From Hermatobates lingyangjiaoensis (taxonomy: Eukaryota > Arthropoda > Insecta > Hemiptera > Hermatobatidae): a stretch of DNA of 64,000 nucleotides. The notes under the pieces were generated by a model. That model did no database searches, was not told the origin of the DNA, and saw only the letters and a list, made by a program, of their open reading frames with translations. Shown piece by piece: positions 34,131 through 46,527 of this stretch (position 1 is the stretch's first letter; every line of letters begins with the position of its first letter). Location of the stretch: positions 589,001-653,000 of the forward strand of contig JAPFBL010000223.1 of NCBI GenBank assembly GCA_026182355.1, given 5' to 3'. Both the position numbers and the translations under genes were made by a program.

Positions 34131-34259
34131 TTTACAGTGCATATATAGACACAATACGTACAGTACATTAATATAGACAAGTTAACGAGTTTGGTATAAT
34201 TCTAAGCAATATTAATATTGAGTGTGAACCACTCATGATTTTTTAGCATGGTTTTTTCT

Positions 34260-34905
34260 TGCAAATTTTTTTTTTTTTATTCGACCGTCTTTTAGCTATC
34301 TGCATCAATCAGGCCAATGAAAGTACTAGTGATTAGAACTTACCAAAAAGTATGAGAACAATCTCACGATTTAAAATTACTTTTCCTTTCACAGGAAAGT
34401 CGTGTGAAAGCAAACATCGTTCTGCTCGGTGTATTATTTTTTTGTTGGATTCCATTTCTCATGGTGTTTTTCTTTGTGTGTGCATTATGTCAGATTCGTT
34501 TACTTTAATCGTATCAGAAAATGAAATCTTTCACTCTTCAAATCACTGCTATTCAGTTTCTTAGTTAATGGATTCTTCATCACAATCATTGCTATTTGAT
34601 TTGAATGAGTATATTTGAAAGTCTTGATGTGTTTTTAAGGATCTATATTGAAATGTAATTAATTGAAAAAACCAGTAAATCCAATGGAATAAGTACACAT
34701 CAAATTCAACATATACGTCTATTTATGTTAGTTCTTTTGACACATATTACCTCCTTCTTCACTTTTTTATATTAATTTGCTTAAATACATTTAAAAAACT
34801 ATACAAATTTAATTTTAAAAAACCCTGGCCCTATCCTGGGTACATTAACTTCAATAATGGAACACTCAACACAGACGAGGAGGAGTTGCTTCACCTAGGT
34901 TTGAA
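34260..34905. other. No recognised gene
   Basis: AT-rich. A 70-codon plus-strand frame (34352-34564) has no recognisable motif. A short Q 3'-end remnant lies at about 34180-34250. Confidence 0.35.
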
Positions 34906-34910
34906 TTGTT

Positions 34911-35362
34911 ATTTTATTTTGAAACCGCTACCATATAAAATATAAAAAAAAACTTGAGTTCCCGCTTGATATTATAATGAAACTTGGATAAGAAGGAAAA
35001 GTGGTAGTCCACGAAGGGATTAAAGAAGACTTAAGAATATCGTGGATCACAGCTTTAAATTCTGAATAATTACAAGGAACTCCACGGAGGATATTAGGAA
35101 TTGAGCCAATAAATGGAAGGTTCTCAGTACACCTGAATGCTTCAGCGTCTGGTGAGAGTTGGCCCTTCAGACCGTCCGAAGGCATCGCAGAGTTTCTAGT
35201 CTACCTGCGACGGGTCAGAGCCCCCTTACAGCCCTGACTGTAAATATGAAAATTATTTTATTTCGAAACCGCTACCATATAAAATATAAAAAAAACTTGA
35301 GTTCCCGCTTGATATTATAATGAAACTTGGATAAGAAGGAAAAGTGGTAGTCCACGAAGGGA
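34911..35362. repeat. Direct repeat pair of ~112 bp
   Basis: 34911-35021 and 35250-35362 are nearly identical (GAAACCGCTACCATATAAAA; CGCTTGATATTATAATGAAA). The 230 bp between include a GC-rich segment (35130-35240). Minus-strand frames crossing both copies share a serine and tyrosine-rich tail and are not recognised. Confidence 0.85.
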
Positions 35363-35499
35363 TCCACGAAATAAATATGAAAATATGAAAATATATATTC
35401 ATATTTTCCGGACGAGCCCATAACGTACTTACCAGACTATCCCAGCGACGAAAAGACAACAGAGAACAAGATAATAACATGTTTCCACTTAGAACAGGT

Positions 35500-35735
35500 G
35501 AAATTCTACGTAACATGGGTTACAAAATGTCGAAATATCGAAGTGAGTTCTGTAGTGTCTTTCTGTGTTCTTTTCTCCGTGTTAAAGTGTTTATTGTCCA
35601 CACGGACCTTTCATTTTATTCAAAGTTATATATATATATAACAGATTCAATAATATATCGACCGTTTGATAGAATAGGTGTGTTCTCTAATCGGGGTTCG
35701 GTCAATTTTCCAGGATAAAAAATTAAACTCTCGTT
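35500..35735 (+). repeat. PLE-end-like sequence with GTCC hairpin
   Basis: GTC, GAA, ATAT, C, GAAGTGAGTTC (35529-35549) matches the second half of the core of families D and the PLE at 31388. GTCC-ACAC-GGAC (35596-35607) lies 57 bases downstream, then (TA)n. The first half of the core is degenerate (CTACGTA). The sequence from ATTCAATAATATATCGACCG onward repeats that at 9798. Confidence 0.55.
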
Positions 35736-35800
35736 GCCAACGTTTCGGTTTTATTTAAAACCTTTTTTATAGGCAGAAGTAAGAATTTTTTAACTAAGAA
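35736..35800 (-). ncRNA. Hammerhead-like motif, family I
   Basis: Minus strand: TGCC, TATAAAA, A, GGTTTTAAATAAAACC, GAA, ACGT, T, GGCA. Stem II has six pairs, ACGT is self-complementary and TGCC/GGCA forms stem I. A better core copy is at 54085-54140. Confidence 0.6.
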
Positions 35801-36134
35801 AATGAAATTTACATTATTTAAAGGAACAACAATGTTAACCGGACAAAACCTTCGACTAGACTTTTATGAGGATTTAAGAAGAGTGTATGGAGAAGATATA
35901 TATAATATATATAATATATATATATATATATATAATCCAACCGAGAATGTACTAACAACTAAAAGGCTCACAGCCTCCACTTTAGAAACTACCCATTCAA
36001 TGATGCCTGAATATTACGAGAGTCACCTGGTGTACCAGTGCACTTGGAAAACAGGAACATGTATAGCCATGCCAACACACCACATCGGGTTGACGACCAC
36101 TAAATCACCTTACTTCTTACCGAGGGACTCCTAA

Positions 36135-37200
36135 GAACCATGCAAAGCAGCTACACAAAACTACTCCTACAAGAGAAATGCTAATTAATGGGACAGTTTT
36201 CCTTAAATCTTTCTCAAGAAAAAAAAAGTAAAAGTCAGAAAACTTTTTATGCCAAGTATTTTATTAAGCCAGGGCTGTCAAATAAATGGAACTACTCTTA
36301 GAGGTTTTTAGATAAAAAAATATTGGAAAGCCAAGTAACAGATTGTTTGGCTAAGAGCAAAAAAAGTAATGATTTGCTGAATAATACTTTGTGAGAAAAT
36401 TAATGTGAGATATATAATTCTTGTTTTTTTTTTTAATAAGCTATTGTTATTAGACAATACTGAAGCTAAACTTTTCGTTCTTTGCGCAAGAGAGCTTCTA
36501 ATTTTTACGGTGATTAAATAAACTTATAATTTTGTATTAAATATTGTATTGCTAAAATATTTCCTTAACCTACAATGCAATAAGATTAATATTACATTAA
36601 AAACAAGAAGTATTAATTTTTATTTTAGTAGTAATGTGACAAGGTTTTCAATACACATCCAAAAGGATAAGCTACCTTTCAGAAGGGAAATTTAACGGAA
36701 ACAGCTGCACAAATTTTAACTAAAGAAGTTGAAAGACCATTAAGACTTGAAAAACCATTCTTGGATACAGAAGGACCTTTTGGTTTGACGCTTTCGAATC
36801 ATAGAATTAGGATTAAAATGCAGATCTATCTATTCAGGAACTACAAAAAGGATTATAGGGATTTAATGCAAGAATAATTAGTGTAAGAATTGGATCTACC
36901 TCAGCTGACACTGTGGCCACTAAAGACTGTCATCAGTTCAAGAGTACTATGTACAGCCTTGTGGTGATTAGTTCTGGATGACCTACTAGACACTAAATAA
37001 TAAACTTTACTATGAACTAGGACAGGAGAGAAAATCGCTATTATAAAAAGTGGCTTGTTATGTGGTAATACCTTTATGTTTATGCAGTATGTTCTGAAAT
37101 GTTTAAATGAGGTTAAAGCAGAAACAAATTTGTATATAAGTCCAGCAAAAAACATTGTCCCTTTTTATTTTGTTAAGAAAAAATAAAATTTGTTTTATTT
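36135..37200. other. No recognised gene
   Basis: The frame at 35802-36134 (110 codons, interrupted by TA repeats) ends just before this stretch and is unassigned. CCAGGGCTGTCAAATAAATG (36270) resembles a hAT end but no partner was seen. A minus-strand frame at 36901-37155 is also unassigned. Confidence 0.35.
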
Positions 37201-37202
37201 AC

Positions 37203-37541
37203 AATGCTCACACTTATAAGGCTTTCACCTTTTACTGTTGTGCTAGGGGCGAAAATTGTGGCTCATTTATTATTTGGTACCCATTTTTACTAATGGGCGA
37301 GTCACATTACCTCTTAATTCTATATTGGGAGTCCTAACTCAAGTGTATTTACAGTAGGGATTTTGAACGAGTACCTGGTATCGTATAGGCTCGGGACCGA
37401 CGGTTTAACGTCCTCTCCGAGGTACGACTTACTCAGATTTATTCACCTCTCCCGTGAATAAGTCGAGGGCCAGGTGGGTATCGAACCACGGACCTACTAG
37501 TTCAGAGGCGAGTACGTTAACCACTAAGCAAACTGGCTCCT
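37203..37541 (-). repeat. tRNA-derived SINE, tail type c
   Basis: Minus strand: head with GTTTGCTTAGTGGTTAACGT and B box GTTCGATACC. The tail has AATAATAAATGAGCCACAAT. A short deletion lies before GTTAGGACTCCC. Confidence 0.85.
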
Positions 37542-37607
37542 AAGAAAAAATAAATTAGGCCTTAAATATACCATGTACATAAATATATACATAATAAAAC
37601 CACAAAA

Positions 37608-39012
37608 ATCCGGAGTAGTCTAAACTCAACTTTACTATAAGCAAACTTAATTTCAAACTTCTTGGGTATATAATATATAATTTCTCATTTAGGAATAATA
37701 TAAATCTCTAATTGGCGAGATTTATTATTCTGTCATTCCTGGATGTAGTACAGATTGATCCACTTATCAATACAATGGTATATATGCTTATTTTTGTATT
37801 TCAAACCACTGATGCATGCAATATTGTTATATAACAGTATATTGTTATATAACAGTAATTAATTGTTATATTTAATTGTTATATAGCAGTAATAACATTT
37901 CTGAAAATCGAAAGTGTATATTTCGTGTTTCGAAATAATCTCTTACAGGAGAACATTACTTTTGTTCCAATAACCAGTAAATCTCTTACATAGTTTATCT
38001 GACCTTCTTCTAACTTGAAGATTTGAGACAATTTTTCCAATTTAAAACATGGAAATATTCCTATTTTGCCTAAAAAATATCAGAAATCTCTAAGAAAAAA
38101 TGTCGTTTTTAATTTAAGATGTAAGATAATTTTATTTATTATTTTTCAAAGAATGTTTACAATTTTGACTTATTATATACATTTTTTGGTTTTTATAACA
38201 TGATTACACTGGACATTTTATGAATTTCTAGTATTTAACAAAAATCACGTTTCTTTCCCTTTGCCAAAAATCGTACATACCAATTCTTTCTCAGCGAGTG
38301 TTATATTTTTCTGCCTGCTGTACTCTGTTATTAGGTTGCTGTGAATGTATATTGAGAAAAATTATATTAGTAATTAGCCAGTTTTACATACTCAAATCAA
38401 ATTCAAAGCCAGCTATACAGTATAATTTAAATTTTTTATAGCTGGAAGTTTGAATTTTTTAAAAATAATAGTTATGAACTATGGTATTAGACTAGAATAG
38501 TGAAAAAAACTGGATATTTGTCAACAAACATAACTACTCTTTTTTGAGGAAAGAGTCTATTCTTCACACTTCAATATTATCTAAAGATGCTGTGATTCAT
38601 AAAAACAAAGAAATGTTTACCTAAAATTAAGTTTTGTTCAAGGAGTGCAATATATAGATTGATTAGAGCATTTTGTGAGACAAATCCATCATACCATGGA
38701 AAGAGTAGGAATTTATGTTCACTGGCGATGATTTTTTACAAGTAAAAATATTATTTCTCTTATATCTCATATAAGCCAATTAGTTATTTAAATTTTTCTA
38801 TTATAACAAACTATACTGAACGACAATTTTAATTCAGTGGATTAAGTCAAAAAATTTCTGAATCAATGTAATTAATGTAAAGAATATCACCCACAGACAT
38901 GATCGAAGAAACTTTATAAAATGACTTGTGGGACCTCAAAACATGTAATTGCGTCAAAATCTCGAGATCAAATTTTTTCACGAACACCATTGCTTTACTT
39001 ATAGGAAAGTGA
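37608..39012 (-). repeat. Q-family element, nearly full length with inner deletion
   Basis: 3' end at 37608-37655 (ACTCAACTTTACTATAAGC on the plus strand) and 5' end at 38990-39012 (GCTTTACTTATAGGAAAGTG). A deletion removes the middle near 38870-38890, joining TTACATTAAT to the GATGTCTGTGGG segment. Confidence 0.8.
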
Positions 39013-39029
39013 TAAATCAATGTCATTGA

Positions 39030-39976
39030 TTTTTATATATGTTTACTTATAGTAAAGTTGAGTGCAAAGCACTTCAAATTTTTTAAATCTGATATTTTTG
39101 TTTACATACTGTTTTTATTTTTTAATTACCGTCATAAGCAATTATAAATTCAGATATAGGAAATCTGGTCTAAAGAGCCATTCATGATTATGGAATTCGA
39201 TACAACGTTTGTTCACAACCAATGCAATGCATCAAAGACGATTTATAAAATTATTTTATTGTTAATATTTAGTGCAGCTTACTTTTTATATTATTCAAAA
39301 AATTATAATTTTTAAAAAATATAAGTATATTGTAGAAGACTTTTAATAATACGGGTATGAGAATAACTGTTACCAAAATAACAAGATGTTTATTACAAAT
39401 GCTATAATTACGTAAAATATATTGAAAACCAGAAGTATGTGTGGTGAAGTTTTCATAGTATCTTAAAAATATTGTATACTGTAAGCATGTCTCCTAGTTC
39501 TATCGACATCTATACCATGTTCGATCAAAGAAATTAGTTCACACAAACACACGCAAGTGGATGTAATTATTAAAGGTTAAATAGCTTTCTCTTTTGTATT
39601 GAAAGGGATAAACTAATTTGAATATAAAATTATAATCATCTGGTGGCTGCCAAGTACGGCAGTCTGAGAACGTGTTACTTGAGTAGTGATTACAGCTATT
39701 TGGCAGCTAGTTTTAATCCTGTCAAATCTTGCTTTGAAGAGGGAAGGTGGGAAGGAAGTGAGGGAAAGCAGGCTGGGCTGGTCGGAGACTTCCTGGTGAG
39801 GATGTGGGCTAGCCGGTGGGAGTTTGACCTACATCTCATCCTGGTCACCTGTTGCTCAAGGTCACTCTCTTTGTCCTTTATGACCCACCCAATCCCTTAC
39901 AATATAACTTTCAATAACAATAACTAGTTCGTCCATAAACTTACCACACGACTACAATTAAATATGTTCTTTATGA
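39030..39976. other. Mostly unassigned
   Basis: A Q 3' end (CTTATAGTAAAGTTGAGTGC) lies at 39047-39066. A 94-codon plus-strand frame at 39643-39927 covers a GC-rich patch but shows no domain and no splice sites I trust. It may be repeat-derived. Confidence 0.35.
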
Positions 39977-39990
39977 TTATTGCTAGTATT

Positions 39991-40310
39991 AGGTTAGGTT
40001 GCAGTGGCAGTCCCACAAGGGAACACACGTAGGCCAAGCATTAGCCCTCTGTGATACCACACAATGAGGATTGATTCTACAGTGGGAGTCCTAAATTTTG
40101 CCTAACTGAAGAGTATTTAGAGTAGGGATCTTTAACGAGTACCTAACATCGTACAGGCTCGGGACCGACAGTTTAACGTCCTTCTCCGAGGGACGACGTG
40201 CTCAGATTTATTCACCTCCCGCGTGAATAAATCGAGGGTCAGGTGGGGATCAAACCCCGGTCCTATCAGTTCAGAGGCGAGCACGTAACCACTGAGCTAG
40301 CCTGACCCCT
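39991..40310 (-). repeat. tRNA-derived SINE, tail type b, with 14-bp target duplication
   Basis: TTATTGCTAGTATT flanks it exactly (39977-39990 and 40311-40324). Head, body and tail are complete, so this is the best reference copy of subtype b. The low divergence of the duplication suggests a fairly recent insertion. Confidence 0.95.
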
Positions 40311-40434
40311 TTATTGCTAGTATTACTACTATTGTTATTATTATTTATTTCATCTAAATTTTCACCTTTTATATTTTGTTTTTTTTTTTGCTTAGGTTTT
40401 TTATTTTCATTTTTCTGTTGTTTTACTTTTCTTT

Positions 40435-41335
40435 CAGTGGCGTAGCAAACAACCCCCCCCCCCCCCCCACATGCCACTCATAATCCATTAACCTTCAAAA
40501 TATTTATTTTCATGGAATTACAATCTAAGATCTAATTTGAGGCTGCTGTTATTGGTCCCAGACCTTTACTCGTATACATATACAGCCGTTATCAAAGAAA
40601 CCCAAAGATTTTTCAAAAACAAAAATATATAATTCAAATCATACAAACTTGTTAAAATAACATTTAAAAAAAATTGTTAAAATAAAATTGTTATAAAATT
40701 TTATTATACAAATTGTTAAAATAAAATTGTTAAATTAACATGCTACGCAAACAAATATAATAAATTTTCTATAATAAATTCTATAATAAATAACGCCTTT
40801 AAAAAAATAGTTTTGAAAAATTTATAATATATTTATTTTTATTAATTTGCAAATATTTCAGTTGAAAATCCGTTTAAAAATAGTATTACATAAATAAAAC
40901 ATAAAAATAATTACGACTTTGAAAACTCACTTTGGTATAAAATTTCAAATTTTTAGCTTTTTATGATTTTAATTTTTTATTTTCTGATTTTACCCCCTCA
41001 AATGCCACCCCCTGGCACGTGCCGCCCGAGGTGGACCCCCCCCCCCCCCCCTGCTATTCCAATGTTTTCCATACATGTTTGCTTTCCTTTCTTCGATGCT
41101 AGCTTTATGATTTCAATTTTTTATTTTCTGATTTTACCCCCTCAAATGCCACCCTCTGGCACGTGCCGCCCGGAGGAGGACCCCCCCCCCCCCCTGCTCC
41201 AATGTTTTCCATACATGTTGCTCTCCTTTCTTCGATGCTAGCTTTATGATTTTAATTTTTTATTTTCTGATTTTACCCCCTCAAATGCCACCCCCTGGCA
41301 CGTGCCGCTTGAGGTGGCCCCCCCTCCCCCTTTCT
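40435..41335. mobile_element. hAT MITE relative with ~135-bp terminal triplication
   Basis: Starts with CAGTGGCGTAGC like the MITE at 23791 and shares its interior (CATGGAATTACAATC, then GATCTAATTT). Its right part is triplicated: units at about 40963-41099, 41100-41236 and 41237-41335, each with TTTTACCCCCTCAAATGCCA, TGGCACGTGCCGC and a C tract. The closing CTACGCCACTG is missing. Confidence 0.8.
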
Positions 41336-41892
41336 TGCCATTGCTTGAGTGGTTTGTAAATCGATTTTCTCCTAACTTTTTTGTTGTCATCAGCGATACA
41401 ACATTGATTAATAAAACATCGAATCATAATTGTGTATAGGTATCTAACCTGGTACGTTGAAAGATATCGTATTTGGTTACACGACAGGTTTTGAGTACTG
41501 GCCAACTCAAGAACCAATTTTGATCTTTAAGATGTTATACTTTAACATATATTTAAAAAAAAATGTATAAATTCGTGAAACATTGCTGTTGATAGTGGAG
41601 AAAGAAAGCCGTTTGGCTGGTAAAAGGCGGGCATCAGGAGGTCATGGTTAGCAGAACAAGCCCACTCACTGGCCATTACCTACACGGCCGAGTCAGATGG
41701 TCACTCATCCCAATCAAGTAACCTTCACTTTAATTCTGTTTTCACCAGAAAGTGCGCCAAACTAACGAAATAGTTCCAACAGTATTTACTTTGTAGTACT
41801 AATACTCCAAGTTCAAATAACTCGTTATATATTTAACATTTAATTTAAAATCTAGTTTTATTCTACAACTACTATCACCAACGCTATTTCTT

Positions 41893-43215
41893 TTTCACTT
41901 TACTATAAGTAAAGTCTATAGTGATCGTGAAAAAATTCGACCTCGATATTTTGACAGAATTACACGTTTTGAGGTCCCAGAAGTTGTATTATGAAGTTTT
42001 TTTTTCGATGATGTCTGTGTGTGAGTGGGTGAGTGAATATGTATCCAAAGTTTTTGACCAAACTACGGTCCAAAATCTTTGATAGATCAAATTGATATTT
42101 TACACAAAAATTGGCATCACAACGTATATGAGCCCTATTGTTTTGGAGCAATTATGCATGATGGGAAAGTCACTTTTTGTACCGAAAAATTTTCTTCCAA
42201 TACATTTTTTTTCTTCTAAACTACTGTTTCTAGAGTTTTGAAATTTTTAGAATTATCTTTGAATCTACAAAAGCATTTAACGGAAAATAACCTCAGTTTT
42301 TTAATACAACAGGAAATAATTCTTTTTTAGTAAAATATAAACATTTGGACTTATAATTCAATATGAATGCTTGTGAGAGCGATACAAGCCATACTGTTTA
42401 ACGGATCAAAATGAAACTAAACCTAAAAATAGAACTTTATGTGGAAAATGAGTTCAGATAATTTTTTTTACCAAAGGAACATTACAGTATTTTTTCAGTT
42501 TTCAAAAATATTTTTTAGACGCTAAACAGCTCATTAAAAAATCATTAAATTTTCCCAAAAAATTGAAAATAAAAATAACAATTTATAAAAAACAGTCATG
42601 AAATTTCAATTATGGCAAACAGCAATAAAGCTATAAAAACTGAATATTGATCCTGGACTAATTTGGTAGTTGGTAACACTGAATGGTTATTGCTAACTAC
42701 ATATTAGTATTTGGTAACACTGAATAGTAGTTGGTAACTACTTATTGGTAGACGTTGTAGTGACTTTCAATTACAAATTTTAGTTATTGATATTTGTAAT
42801 TGAATTTAGTGAATTTCAATTACGGCAAAGAGCAATAATTCTATAAAAACTGAATATTGATCCGGTACTAATGGTTTACTTAGTATACGTGTCGTATTTG
42901 TTTACATTGACTTCGAAATTTTTTGAGTGATTTCACAGAAATAAAATTAATGTTTAGAGGTTTAATGAAAAATGCTTAAATAATTTAATATATATGTAAA
43001 ACATTTTCACAAATTTTATTACTGCTGTAGTTAGATTATATAATGATATTATATGCATCAGTGGTTTGATATACAAAAATCAGCATATATATTACCTCCA
43101 GGAATGAAAGAATAATAAACCTCTCCCATTAGATATTTATATTATTCCTATATGAGGTATTATATACCCAAGAAGTTTGATATTAAGTCTGTTTATAGTA
43201 AAGTTGAGTTTAGGC
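41893..43215 (+). repeat. Q-family element, full length
   Basis: 5' end ACTTTACTATAAGTAAAG (41898-41915), then GATCGTGAAAAAATTCGA and the GATGTCTGTGTGTGAGTGGG run. The middle is intact with a small local duplication (42660-42900). 3' end GTTTATAGTAAAGTTGAGTT at about 43190. No open frame of note. Confidence 0.85.
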
Positions 43216-43479
43216 CACTCCAGATTTTTTTATTAGTTCTACAAGCTATTGAATATTGATAATAATTCTGCGATAAAAAAAGGCAGTTAATTAACACTAA
43301 TGTTAACAACAAAGTTAGATATACCCATATCCCGACAGTATAGAGCAGGCGTAATAGAGCTGCGGCCTTAAGGCAGCAAGTAGTCTTTTGAACCATGAAA
43401 TGTGGCCTGCTGCAGTTTGTTGAGCTATAAAAGTATGTAAACAAAATAGAGAATAATTAGCAATAAAGCAGGGATTTAA

Positions 43480-44040
43480 AAATCAGGCTTGCCACCCTAA
43501 CTCTTCCGATCTCATTTCATTCCATATCTAAAAATCGATATCAACAAAATAATTATGTTGGACAACCTGTTATTTCATTATTCTCCCCCCCCTCGTTTTT
43601 TCATTATTACTCTGTTTTCAAGTACGCGGATTAAATATTTTACATTATTACACGAAAACTAGACGCAGAAAGTTATTTTTCGTCCCTTTTGGGAATACAT
43701 AATTTTATAGTACAAATTGAAAATTTATAATACAAGAAAACTATAGTAATTCATTTAATCAGACAGTGTTTGGCACTGAATTGTGAAAATTTTTATGTTC
43801 TCATTGTTACGATAAATTTGATTTCTTATGAATCCAGTGTTGCCAACACAGAGATAGGTTGAAAATATAAACAAACCCGACTAGCATAGCAAGTGATAGA
43901 TACATTATTCCAAGATGATTATTCAGTTTTTATAACTACTCGTATATTGCCCGTTGTTATAATCAGAATTTTATGAGGTTTTTTCTGTTAATTGCAAATT
44001 ATAGGTTTATTTTTTCGACAAAATCTCATTGTTCTATAAT
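43480..44040 (-). repeat. Inverted copy of the repeat at 690-1000, and a Q-like fragment
   Basis: 43480-43700 is the complement of 690-1000. 43860-44040 carries TTCAGTTTTTATAACT and AATCAGAATTTTATGAGG, related to 19240-19400. Confidence 0.5.
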
Positions 44041-44062
44041 ATGTGATTCTATAGTACTAGTG

Positions 44063-46362
44063 CAGAGGTTTCCAAAGTGAGTTCTGCGTAAACCAGGGGT
44101 TTACTTATAGTAAAGTAAAAAAATTTTTCTACATTTTTACTTTACTATAAGTAAAGTATAGTGATCGTGAAAAAATTCGATCTCGAGATTTTGACGGAAT
44201 TACATGTTTTGAGGTCCCAGAAGTCGTTTTATCACGTTTTTACGATGATGTCTGTGTGTGTGGTGGGTGGGTGGGGTGGGTGAGTGTGTTAGCATTGCTT
44301 GTTACCACGCTACGGTCCAGAATCTTTGATGGATCAAGTTGATATTTTACACAAAAATGGGCCTCATAAAGACCAAGATCCCTATTGTTTGGGAAGAATT
44401 ATGCATGATGGGAAAGTCACTTTTTTTGCCAAAAACCGTTTTTTTTAAAACATTTATTTCTCCTAAACTGATAACCCTAGAGTTTTGAAATTTTGACATT
44501 ATCTTTGAGGTTTCAAATGCAACAAACGAAAAATATATTCAGAATTTTAAAACAACAAAAAATATTTTTTTTCAATAAAATGTAAAAATTTTGACTTATA
44601 ATTCAATCTCAAACCTTGTGAGAGCGATACAATTCATACTGTTTGACGGATCAAAATGAATCTATGCCTACAAATAGAACATTATGTGGAGAATGAAATG
44701 AAATATTTTTTTTCAAAATTACATTCGCTAAAGGGGCGTTACAGTACGATTTGTGTTTTCAGAAAATGTTTTTTTGACGCTAAACGGCTCGTTAAAAAAT
44801 AATGAAAATTTGACCAAAAATGGAACAAAAAATTAGCAATTCATAAAAAAAAAATCATGAAGTTTCAATTACGGAAAAGAGCAATAACGATATAAAAACT
44901 CTTTGTTTATCCTAGACTAAGAGATCACCTGCTATACTTGTCGAATTTTTTGTATTTTTTACATTGTTTACATTGACTTAGAAATTTTTTGAGCGAATCC
45001 ACTGAGATAAAATTGATGTTTCTAATGGAAAAATGAAAATATATTATTGACTTATAAGAGATGTAAGAGGAATAATATTGTGCAAGAAAATGATAACACA
45101 CACTCAGAAAAAATTCGTATATATGTTATTTGATAAAGGGGAAGGAAAATGATCTTATTAAATACTAAGAAGCCATAAAATTCCCAGTATAATAATTCTG
45201 TTAAAAACCAAAAATGTAAAAGATAATTCAAAATATAAATCTTTCGTTTAGAGATTAATCACTGTAATTATCGTACATCTTTAATTAACAAATCACCTTA
45301 AAACAACATTTTCTTCGCTGTTTAAGATGTTTTTCAGAGAAAAAAAGGGTATTTACTGTTTCAAATTTGAAAATTTTACATTAATATTCAATGTAGAAGG
45401 ATGTCAAGTAAACGATGTAAGAAATCTACTGGCTATTTGAACAATAGCCATGTTCTCTTGTAGGACAATATTTCGTTTCAAGAAATGTTCACATTGGTTT
45501 TTCAAAAATGTTATTACTGCTGTAGTTATACTAATGAAATTATTTGCAAATAATAAATTATTTGTGATGTACAAAAATAAGCTTATAAATTGATATGTGC
45601 TTCAATCACTATCTGTACTACCTCACGAATGCAATGCTAATAATTATATCCCATTTAGATATTTATGTTATGCTTAAATGATACGTTATGTTTTATATAC
45701 TCAAGAAATTTGACATTGAGTTACTTATAGTAAAGTAGAGTGTAGGCCACTCCAGATTTTTTTCAGTAGGTATGGATTTATTTAGTGTTTCTTGTGAATC
45801 ATGAAACCGAATAATGTTATATCTACTTATACACATAAGAGAAGTGGTCAAAATTTTACTCATATTTAGGATGAATCACTAGTCATTTTTTGGGACTATC
45901 TAATTCCCAAATTTCCTTCTATTGCAAAAACAGCACTTCACACATTGCAGCCATTTCCTACTACCTACTTATGAAAAACCGGATTTTCCGTTTAAACTGC
46001 CATAGAAACCAAATACCGAAGCAGACTTAATGCTGGAAGTATAGTTTGAGAGAATCAAACTCTCAACTATAAAACCAAAAATGATTACAAAATAAACTCT
46101 GTGTTAAAATTTATAGTAATTCTGTGTTATGTGTTATGTACTTCTGGAAAATATGAAAATTAAATTCTTTTAGTTGAATTTTTATTCGAAAAACACACAT
46201 TGCAATAGAATTACGTTTTAATTGTTTTTAAAACATACTATTTAAAAAGGCATATGAAAATATTTATATAATGACTGTATAAAATAATTAGAATCTGAGT
46301 TTGTCGGGAAAAGTTACTGATGCTAAAAGAGTTCTACAAAGAAAAAAGTTTGAGAAACTCTG
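44063..46362. mobile_element. hAT MITE carrying a nested Q element
   Basis: Ends CAGAGGTTTCCAAA and TTTGAGAAACTCTG. Flanking 8-mers TACTAGTG and AACTAGTT agree at 6 of 8. The MITE's own sequence is 44063-44103 and about 45756-46362, and the Q element fills the rest. Confidence 0.7.
44138..45755 (+). repeat. Q-family element, full length reference copy
   Basis: 5' ACTTTACTATAAGTAAAGTA (44139 on) and 3' CTTATAGTAAAGTAGAGTGT (45725 on), length about 1.6 kb. A stray 3' end (TTACTTATAGTAAAGT, 44102-44117) lies just upstream, so the element's two end types sit side by side. The 13-bp ends ACTTTACTATAAG and CTTATAGTAAAGT are exact inverted repeats. Confidence 0.85.
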
Positions 46363-46527
46363 AACTAGTTTGAAGACATACGGTGACCTTTGATCATGGA
46401 CCAGTCGGATAAACAAACCCGGCAAGTACAGCAAGTCATCCATAGTCAATGTTCAGTTTTCAGTTATTTATTCAATGAGATTTTTTTTTTAAATCAGAGA
46501 TTCCATATGTTTGATGGTATGTTTCAG

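Noticed and set aside
36270..36290. Left end of another hAT element
   Set aside because: CCAGGGCTGTCAAATAAATG looks like a hAT end but no matching right end or 8-bp duplication was found.
39643..39927. Possible host exon in a GC-rich patch
   Set aside because: No domain, no clear splice sites, and composition similar to other repeat-derived patches here.
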